Shown one piece after another: positions 1-3,436 of a stretch of DNA of 7,320 nt (positions are counted from its first letter, which is position 1; the number at the start of each line of letters is the position of its first letter). Source of the stretch: CAZKCI01 sp964551475 (GTDB taxonomy: Bacteria > Auribacterota > Erginobacteria > Erginobacterales > CAZKCI01); the NCBI GenBank assembly GCA_964551475.1, contig CAZKCI010000050.1, positions 1-7,320 on the forward strand, in the 5' to 3' direction. The notes beneath the pieces were generated by a model that was not told the origin of the DNA, ran no database searches, and saw only the letters and a program-made list of their open reading frames with translations. Position numbers and translations under genes: made by a program.

Positions 1-248
1 CCTGGCAGCCGGATGTCGACGGGAAGCGCAACGGCCTTCTTTTTGTCTCCCCCGACGACAAGGCCACTCCCATCGACTTCCCGCCCGTCGATCCCTACCT
101 CTGCGAAGCCAAAGCCCTGGAAGGGGCGGTCCTGGACGGCCATCCCCTCCCCTGGACGCTGGCGGAGTCCCGCGACAACATCGCGGCGATCGTCGCCCTG
201 CACCGCTCCGCCCAAACCGGCGCGGCGGTGAAACTGAGCGAGGTCTGA
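1..248 (+). CDS. Gfo/Idh/MocA-family oxidoreductase, C-terminal fragment (5' end outside window)
   Basis: The reading frame is open from the left edge (first full codon at base 3) to TGA at 246-248, giving the last 81 residues. The tail matches the C-terminal end of the Gfo/Idh/MocA NAD(P)-dependent oxidoreductases. It has an acidic-aromatic stretch (PPVDPYLCEAKALEGAVLDG), then PLPWTLAESRDNIAAIVALH, then the typical ending SAQTGAAVKLSEV, in which a serine-alanine/threonine-glycine pair closes the last helix and strand. Family members oxidise or reduce sugars, inositols or related substrates in the cytoplasm. The N-terminal Rossmann domain with the dinucleotide site and the catalytic lysine lie outside the window, so substrate cannot be inferred. 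No terminator follows; a REP-like hairpin pair starts 40 bases after the stop. The family call rests on the C-terminal pattern alone. Confidence 0.72.
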   Translation, partial: WQPDVDGKRNGLLFVSPDDKATPIDFPPVDPYLCEAKALEGAVLDGHPLPWTLAESRDNIAAIVALHRSAQTGAAVKLSEV

Positions 249-287
249 AACAGCACATACAAAACCCGTGGATGCCGCTGATGTCAA

Positions 288-392
288 TGTGGGAGGGGCA
301 TTCCTGCCTGCCCCGATTATGATGACATACACATGAAAATCGGGGCCCCGATCCGGGCTAGCTCGGATCGCGACAGGAATGTCGCTCCCACA
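288..392. repeat. REP-like inverted hairpin pair (copies A and B)
   Basis: Copy A (288-317, + orientation) and copy B (365-392, reversed) are two members of a hairpin family that begins TGTGGGAG and ends CGAT. Copy B read on the minus strand has stem GCGAC, loop ATTCCT, stem GTCGC. Copy A has stem GGGGC and the same loop type, with four extra bases (CCTG repeated) before GCCCC. Between them lie a perfect 14-base palindrome at 339-352 (ATCGGGG/CCCCGAT) and a near-perfect 20-base palindrome at 350-369 with one G-T pair. The arrangement resembles a BIME: paired REPs in opposite orientation between genes. It fills most of the gap between the oxidoreductase and the sulfur-carrier gene. No transposase is nearby. 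Confidence 0.8.
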
Positions 393-421
393 ATAAGCGC
401 AGAGTCAATTCATCCTTAGCC

Positions 422-697
422 ATGCCCTTGATCGCGATCAGACTCTATCCTCCCCTGAGCGAAAAGGCCGGATCGGCTACGGTCAGCGCGGAGGGGGCGA
501 CGGTGGGCGAAGCCCTCCGTAATCTCAGCGGACGTCTGGGGCCGTCATTCAGCGCGGCCTTGTTCGACGACGGGAAACCGAAGCGCTATCTCACCTTTGT
601 CCTCAACCGGCGTATACTCGAGCCGGCCGGCGTGGACCGGGCGAAACTTAGCGAGGGCGACACACTGCAGATCTATCCCGCGATCGCGGGAGGATGA
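422..697 (+). CDS. MoaD/ThiS-family ubiquitin-like sulfur carrier protein
   Basis: This is a 91-residue protein, close to the usual size for a beta-grasp sulfur carrier. It opens with a strand (IAIRLYPPLSEKAG), then a helix (VGEALRNLSGRLGP). The diagnostic end is FVLNRRILEPAG.., then LSEGDTLQIYPAIAGG. The terminal Gly-Gly is the residue pair that is adenylated and converted to a thiocarboxylate in this family. The LSEGDxLxIxPxxAGG ending is more MoaD-like than ThiS-like. MoaD supplies sulfur to molybdopterin synthase, but small MoaD-like proteins also serve tungsten cofactor, thiamin or other sulfur transfers. No MoaE, MoaB, MoeB/ThiF or thiazole gene is in the window, so I give no gene symbol. 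ATG 422 has no clear Shine-Dalgarno sequence. The next gene follows after 53 bases on the same strand, so co-transcription is possible. Confidence 0.85.
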   Translation: MPLIAIRLYPPLSEKAGSATVSAEGATVGEALRNLSGRLGPSFSAALFDDGKPKRYLTFVLNRRILEPAGVDRAKLSEGDTLQIYPAIAGG

Positions 698-703
698 GGA
701 AAC

Positions 704-745
704 AGGGGATAAGGCTGAAGGCTGAAGGCAAAGAGGAAAAGGAGA
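704..745 (+). repeat. Degenerate heptamer tandem repeat upstream of the lipoprotein start
   Basis: Bases 711-717 and 718-724 are identical AAGGCTG units. They are followed in register by AAGGCAA (725-731), AGAGGAA (732-738) and AAGGAGA (739-745), and preceded by a looser unit AGGGGAT (704-710). The period is exactly seven. The last unit contains the Shine-Dalgarno sequence of the following gene. Similar purine-rich seven-base tracts recur on the opposite strand near 2740-2809. Confidence 0.65.
739..744 (+). promoter_or_regulatory. Ribosome binding site that fixes the lipoprotein start at 751
   Basis: AAGGAG lies six bases before ATG 751. This strong match decides against the longer reading from ATG 694, which would overlap the stop of the sulfur-carrier gene, run through a tandem repeat and place a charged stretch ahead of the signal peptide. 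Confidence 0.8.
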
Positions 746-750
746 TCGTT

Positions 751-1293
751 ATGAAACAGGAACTGATGGCGCTGGCCCTGGCGGCCGCGATGCTGATACC
801 GCTCGCCTGCTCGTCGACGCGGCCGGAAGCGATGGGCGAGCAGGCCCAAGCCCTGATCGGGAACGAGGACGAACTCGCCGATCCCGCTCTCTACACCGTC
901 ACCCAGCTCGTCGACAAGAGGACGCGCAAGCTCCAGATCGTCGTTTTCAACCGCCTGGAACAGGGCCCCCACGCCGGCAAATTCGACTGGGTGAGGAAGG
1001 AGCCGAACACCTATTCCAATTATCTCCCCGACACGCTCAACGTGATCGTGCTCGACTCCCGGAAGGGGAAGAAGGGGGAAGCGCCGACCAAGGATATCAT
1101 TGCCGGGATCGACGACAGCAACCTGGTCCCGGTGGTGGTGACCGGCCCGGAGGGAAAGATCCGGGCGGTGGTCTACAAGCCGGCGGTGGTGGGGATCAAG
1201 GTCTATGCGCGGGAAGACGGCTCGATCCGGATCGAGCTCGGCCGCCGGAACAGCGGCCGCGACGACATCGGCTACCGCATCAAGATGATCTGA
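751..1293 (+). CDS. Putative lipoprotein of unknown family
   Basis: I do not recognise the family of this 180-residue product. The N-terminus is an export signal: a lysine near the start, a hydrophobic core (LMALALAAAMLIPLA) and then Cys-Ser-Ser-Thr. The cysteine at residue 20 is a plausible lipidation site, but PLAC has proline at -3 where Leu/Val/Ile is usual, so the lipobox is imperfect. The mature part has a short spacer, then alternating hydrophobic and charged segments suggestive of a beta-rich fold: ALYTVTQLVDKRTRKLQIVV, NVIVLDSRKG, NLVPVVVTGPEG, AVVYKPAVVGIKVYARE. A lysine- and glycine-rich loop (RKGKKGE) sits mid-protein. It ends in KMI with TGA at 1291-1293. It shares strand with the sulfur carrier upstream and is followed by a repeat-filled gap. 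A 220-codon open frame on the other strand (673-1335) is a GC-rich shadow with no signal peptide or motif. Confidence 0.75.
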   Translation: MKQELMALALAAAMLIPLACSSTRPEAMGEQAQALIGNEDELADPALYTVTQLVDKRTRKLQIVVFNRLEQGPHAGKFDWVRKEPNTYSNYLPDTLNVIVLDSRKGKKGEAPTKDIIAGIDDSNLVPVVVTGPEGKIRAVVYKPAVVGIKVYAREDGSIRIELGRRNSGRDDIGYRIKMI

Positions 1294-1379
1294 TGGCGAA
1301 GATGGCTCGCGAGTGAGATGTTCTTCGGGACACACGGCGATCAGTTACGGATCACCGCGGGCGCAGTTGTTTTCTCCCC

Positions 1380-1555
1380 GTGGGAGGGGCGTCTCGCCCC
1401 GATCAATCACCGCAGACGGCTTGGGCCCGACTTTCTCAAGAGACGATGGGATAGGATGGCATAGGAGACCGGACCATCCTATTCAATCCTATTCAATCGT
1501 CTGTTCAATGCTTCGGCCGGGCCAGCCTGGATCGCGGCGAGACGCCGCTCCCACA
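1380..1555. repeat. REP-like inverted hairpin pair (copies C and D) flanking another hairpin
   Basis: Copy C (1380-1404) reads CGTGGGAG then stem GGGGC, loop GTCTC, stem GCCCC and CGATC. Copy D (1529-1555), read on the minus strand, has TGTGGGAG, with stem GCGGC, the same loop GTCTC, stem GCCGC and CGATCC. Copy D is identical over 27 bases to copy E at 5292-5318. The pair is head-to-head about 125 bases apart, and the interval contains the separate palindrome at 1441-1502. Confidence 0.8.
1441..1502. repeat. Long imperfect hairpin built from 10-base direct repeats
   Basis: The left arm starts AGACGAT and the right arm ends ATCGTCT, a perfect 7-base match. Moving inward, AUAGGAU pairs with AUCCUAU (7 bases) and AUAGGA with UCCUAU (6 bases), separated by two three-base internal loops; a 10-base apical loop remains. 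Each arm is itself a two-unit direct repeat with a period of ten (GATGGGATAG/GATGGCATAG on the left, ATTCAATCCT-type units on the right). It is not followed by a T-run, so it is unlikely to be a simple terminator. Confidence 0.7.
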
Positions 1556-1571
1556 CGATTCGATCGATACC

Positions 1572-1595
1572 CTTCGTGTCTTGGTGCCTTAGTGG
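1572..1595 (+). repeat. Three tandem octamers, consensus CTTNGTGN
   Basis: CTTCGTGT (1572-1579), CTTGGTGC (1580-1587) and CTTAGTGG (1588-1595) follow each other without gaps, ten bases before the likely ATG at 1606. A frame starting at 1576 would translate part of this repeat as MSWCLSGKSV, which is why I place the gene start at 1606 instead. Confidence 0.6.
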
Positions 1596-1605
1596 CAAAT
1601 CGGTT

Positions 1606-1803
1606 ATGAATAAAATGATCAGCGTCATCGGGGGAAGGGAGGCTCCTCGGGATCTTCTCGCCGAAGCCGAGCGGCTGGGGAAAGGGCTGGCCCGGAAAGG
1701 CTGGACGGTGGTCGGCGGAAGGATGGAAGGGGTGATGGAGGCGGTCCGCCGGGCTGACGACGCGAAAGAAGCTTTGCGAATCCTCGATTCCGTTACCGAT
1801 TGA
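1606..1803 (+). CDS. Shortened LOG/TIGR00725-like Rossmann protein, probably a remnant
   Basis: The product has 65 residues from ATG 1606 (ATG 1615 is also possible; neither has a Shine-Dalgarno sequence). The opening MISVIGGREAPRDLLAEAERLGKGLARKGWTVVGG is the first strand, helix and second strand of the TIGR00725/lysine-decarboxylase-like (LOG, SLOG) Rossmann fold. GVMEAVRRA matches the family GGxxGVMEAV motif. Full-length members are roughly 150-180 residues and continue through a GGxGTxxE nucleotide-binding motif, which is absent. The ending DDAKEALRIL resembles the C-terminal helix that closes the full-length proteins, so this looks like an in-frame internal deletion around residues 48-52 rather than a simple 3' loss. 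A working enzyme is unlikely. The stop overlaps the convergent gene at 1793-2749 by 11 bases. Confidence 0.6.
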   Translation: MNKMISVIGGREAPRDLLAEAERLGKGLARKGWTVVGGRMEGVMEAVRRADDAKEALRILDSVTD

Positions 1804-2749
1804 CCGCCCATACGCCCAGTTTGCTCGACCGGGCTGAATCTTCCGCCCGCTTCATCTCCGGCCCGTGCCCGAGTTTCTCCGCTTCGGGCAGAAGCCGGGC
1901 CATCCCTTTCTCCAGCAGGGCGAGATTCGCCATCCTGTCCCCCGCGAAGACGTAGGCGATCGCCTGGCCCTGCTCCGGCGGCAGGGACGGCTCGAACTCC
2001 AGCCTGACCTCTTTGCCGACGAGCAGGAATTTCACAAAATTCGCCGTCCTGAGATCGAGCGGGGCCGCCTTTTCCGGCCCCTTCCCGGCCGGCAGATCGA
2101 GGCCGAGGAAATGCACCCGGAGCGTCTCTTCTCCCGTCCGTACGGCGATCGTCCGGCGATCGACGATCTCCGTCACCCGTCCCGACCGGGAATAAGCCAT
2201 CGCCTTTTTCTGGGCCGCTGTTTTCCGGAACCGGAGATAATCCTTGATCTTCTTTTCGCTGAGAACCCCCGTATAGACCAGGGCCATCACGCCCAGCCAG
2301 AGGGCGAGACCGGCCGTGATCAGCGCGCTGTAGACATTTCTGCGGGAGCGGCCGCGGCGAGGGGCGCGGCGGCCGAGACCGCCCCGGAATGACTGTTCTC
2401 CCCGGGAGAGGCGGTAGAGGATGCGGGGGAGGTCCTCCTCCCGGGAGAGGAGCAGCGCCGAGGCGCCCTCCTGGAGGCGGACCTCGATCCGCCCGTCGCG
2501 GCGCCCGATATCCGCCCGGTGGAAGACATACTGCCGGCCGGCCTCCAGCTTCTTGATCCCCGAGCTCTCCCAGACCGTGAAAGCGATCTCTCCGGTTTCA
2601 TCCCTGATGACGCCCTCGTTGATCATCAGACCGCCCCGGCCGGGACGGATGGCCCGGACGGCGGCCCGGATCGTCACCGGGGTTTGATCCGGCGTCAGGC
2701 GGACGATCGGTGTCAGGAGGATGGGCATGGGTAAAACCGCATAGAGCAT
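1793..2749 (-). CDS. OB-fold / transmembrane / degenerate SNase-like protein
   Basis: This 318-residue protein has three parts. Residues about 24-100 look like an OB-fold nucleic-acid-binding type domain (VTIRAAVRAIRPGRGG, then EGVIRDETGEIAFTVWESSG). A very basic stretch (RRAPRRGRSRRN, 127-138) precedes one membrane helix (about 139-161). By the positive-inside rule, the OB domain is cytoplasmic and the C-terminus periplasmic. Residues about 188-314 fit a staphylococcal-nuclease-like domain (VTEIVDRRTIAV, HFLGLDLPA, GKEVRLEF, GQAIAYVF, NLALLEKGMARL, KLGVW). Aligned by eye, Arg35 is His213, Glu43 is Ala221, Arg87 is Gln262 and the calcium ligand Asp21 is Arg199; only Asp40 remains (Asp218). 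It is therefore probably a non-catalytic binding domain. ATG 2749 lies in a heptamer repeat; ATG 2726-2728 (Met8) is an equally plausible start. Neither has a Shine-Dalgarno sequence. The PEGA-like lipoprotein gene lies 67 bases upstream on the same strand. Confidence 0.8.
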   Translation of the reverse strand: MLYAVLPMPILLTPIVRLTPDQTPVTIRAAVRAIRPGRGGLMINEGVIRDETGEIAFTVWESSGIKKLEAGRQYVFHRADIGRRDGRIEVRLQEGASALLLSREEDLPRILYRLSRGEQSFRGGLGRRAPRRGRSRRNVYSALITAGLALWLGVMALVYTGVLSEKKIKDYLRFRKTAAQKKAMAYSRSGRVTEIVDRRTIAVRTGEETLRVHFLGLDLPAGKGPEKAAPLDLRTANFVKFLLVGKEVRLEFEPSLPPEQGQAIAYVFAGDRMANLALLEKGMARLLPEAEKLGHGPEMKRAEDSARSSKLGVWAVNR

Positions 2750-2760
2750 AGAGCATAGAG
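2740..2760. repeat. Three perfect tandem heptamers (CATAGAG)
   Basis: CATAGAG occurs at 2740-2746, 2747-2753 and 2754-2760 without variation. The tract overlaps the longest possible start of the OB/SNase-like gene, so that ATG (2747-2749 on the minus strand) is part of a repeat unit. It forms the left half of an inverted arrangement with the tract at 2782-2809. Confidence 0.8.
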
Positions 2761-2781
2761 TCGGCCGGCCAAGAACGGCCC

Positions 2782-2809
2782 CCCTGCCCTATGCTCTCTG
2801 CCCTCTGCC
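2782..2809. repeat. Four imperfect heptamers, inverted relative to 2740-2760
   Basis: CCCTGCC, CTATGCT, CTCTGCC and CTCTGCC run in register with period seven. On the minus strand these read as GGCAGAG-type units similar to the CATAGAG tract 21 bases away, so together they form an inverted pair of heptamer tracts in the gap between the two minus-strand genes. Confidence 0.6.
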
Positions 2810-2816
2810 GATCCCT

Positions 2817-3149
2817 TTATTCCTCAGGCGAAGACGGGATCTCCCGGACCTGGTTGTTCTCAAAATCGAAAAAGATCGCCTCTATCCCGTGACGATAATA
2901 CATCAGCAATTCATACCCGTTCCAACGGGCCTGCAGGTCGGGCGCGAGGGCGCAGGAGTCGACGGCGAGCGGCGTGACGCCGATCTCGTCCCAGACAAAT
3001 TCCGGCGCCGGCCAGACTCCGGGCATCTCCCGGCGAACGGCGATCCTCGCCCCGGGGGGCTCCGAGTCGATCCTCACCTGCCGGCAGGGAGTGCAGCCGG
3101 CCAACGGAAGGATAAGAGCCGCGATTAGAAATGCGCAACGATTACACAT
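2817..3149 (-). CDS. Small lipoprotein with PEGA-like segment
   Basis: This is a 110-residue product. The N-terminus MCNRCAFLIAALILPLAGC is a lipoprotein signal peptide with a good lipobox (Leu-Ala-Gly-Cys, Cys19), so lipidation and envelope anchoring are likely. Just after it, VRIDSEPPGARIAV and then IGVTPL follow the PEGA pattern (V-x-I-x-S-x-P-x-G-A ... G-x-T-P-L), a small surface beta domain common in bacterial envelope proteins. The rest (ARWNGYELLMYYRHGIEAIFFDFENN) is aromatic-rich. No catalytic motif is visible. ATG 3149 begins 12 bases after the terminator-type hairpin at 3161-3213, and no Shine-Dalgarno sequence precedes it. An extended -10-like GATACT lies at 3154-3159 (minus strand) without a matching -35, so how it is transcribed is unclear. 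The OB/SNase-like gene follows on the same strand and may be co-transcribed. Confidence 0.78.
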   Translation of the reverse strand: MCNRCAFLIAALILPLAGCTPCRQVRIDSEPPGARIAVRREMPGVWPAPEFVWDEIGVTPLAVDSCALAPDLQARWNGYELLMYYRHGIEAIFFDFENNQVREIPSSPEE

Positions 3150-3160
3150 AACTAGTATCC

Positions 3161-3213
3161 GCTATAAAAGGATCGGCCCGACGTCAACGGCGTCGGGCCG
3201 ATCCTTTTATAGC
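3161..3213. terminator. Bidirectional intrinsic terminator hairpin
   Basis: A perfect 23-base stem (3161-3183 with 3191-3213) closes a 7-base loop. The GC-rich core GGATCGGCCCGACG is bordered by AAAA on one side and TTTT on the other, so each strand reads GC-stem then a T-run. It sits downstream of the initiator tRNA on the minus strand and would end that transcript. It could equally stop + strand readthrough toward the tRNA. Confidence 0.8.
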
Positions 3214-3217
3214 GGGG

Positions 3218-3237
3218 GGCCCGACGTACGTCGGGCC
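3218..3237. repeat. Perfect 20-base palindrome sharing its arms with the adjacent terminator
   Basis: GGCCCGACGT is followed directly by its exact complement ACGTCGGGCC. The same GGCCCGACG/CGTCGGGCC blocks form the core of the stem at 3161-3213, so four copies of one 9-base block alternate in orientation within about 65 bases. It lies between the tRNA 3' end and the terminator. No loop bases are present, so it suits a DNA-level or protein-binding role at least as well as an RNA hairpin. Confidence 0.75.
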
Positions 3238-3260
3238 GACCTCCGACTACTGTGTTCCAG

Positions 3261-3334
<74 letters not shown>

Positions 3335-3345
3335 TCGTTGGTGCA

Positions 3346-3374
3346 AATGTATGCCAAGCCCACTCTCCTGTCAA
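3346..3374 (-). promoter_or_regulatory. Sigma-70-type promoter of tRNA-fMet
   Basis: On the minus strand a consensus -35 TTGACA (3369-3374) is separated by 17 bases from TACATT (3346-3351, four of six matches to TATAAT). The tRNA 5' end lies 11 bases after the -10 box, so the predicted transcript has a leader of only a few bases for RNase P to remove. Confidence 0.8.
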
Positions 3375-3398
3375 GGCCCGAAATCTCCCGGCTTCCAC

Positions 3399-3428
3399 TT
3401 GTCGTCGGGCGGGCGGCGGGGGTATCAT
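3399..3428 (+). promoter_or_regulatory. Possible sigma-70-type promoter of the GT-C/TPR gene
   Basis: TTGTCG (3399-3404) and TATCAT (3423-3428, five of six matches to the -10 consensus) are 18 bases apart. The predicted transcription start falls at about 3435-3437, on or next to the GTG start codon at 3437, which suggests a leaderless or nearly leaderless message. It is divergent from the tRNA promoter, with the two -35 boxes 24 bases apart. Confidence 0.5.
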
Positions 3429-3436
3429 AGATTGTC

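Larger units (their letters stand above)
1294..1605. other. 312-base intergenic region made mostly of repeats
   Basis: No gene is supported here. From left to right it holds about 85 bases with no recognisable signal, REP-like copy C (1380-1404, + orientation), a long imperfect hairpin (1441-1502), REP-like copy D (1529-1555, reversed), and three tandem octamers (1572-1595) just before the start at 1606. I found no convincing promoter. An open frame at 1313-1609 (+) runs through the repeats, and its translation of copy D gives the GSRRDAAPT string that marks a repeat rather than a protein. Confidence 0.75.

Noticed and set aside
249..421. Riboswitch (for example molybdenum cofactor or thiamin type) ahead of the sulfur carrier
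   Set aside because: The structure there is explained by the REP-like pair and two palindromes; I see no conserved riboswitch core.
694..750. Longer start (ATG 694) for the lipoprotein gene
   Set aside because: It overlaps the sulfur-carrier stop, translates a heptamer repeat and hides a clean signal peptide; ATG 751 has AAGGAG at six bases.
673..1335. 220-codon minus-strand open frame
   Set aside because: It is opposite a gene with a ribosome site and signal peptide. Its translation is rich in Asp, His, Arg and Pro with no motif, typical of an antisense shadow in GC-rich DNA.
288..1555. CRISPR array from the repeated 27-28 base units
   Set aside because: Units alternate in orientation, spacing is irregular and no cas genes are present; the hairpin pairs fit REP/BIME elements.
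1313..1609. 98-codon + strand open frame
   Set aside because: It runs through REP-like copies and contains the GSRRDAAPT repeat translation; no ribosome site or domain.
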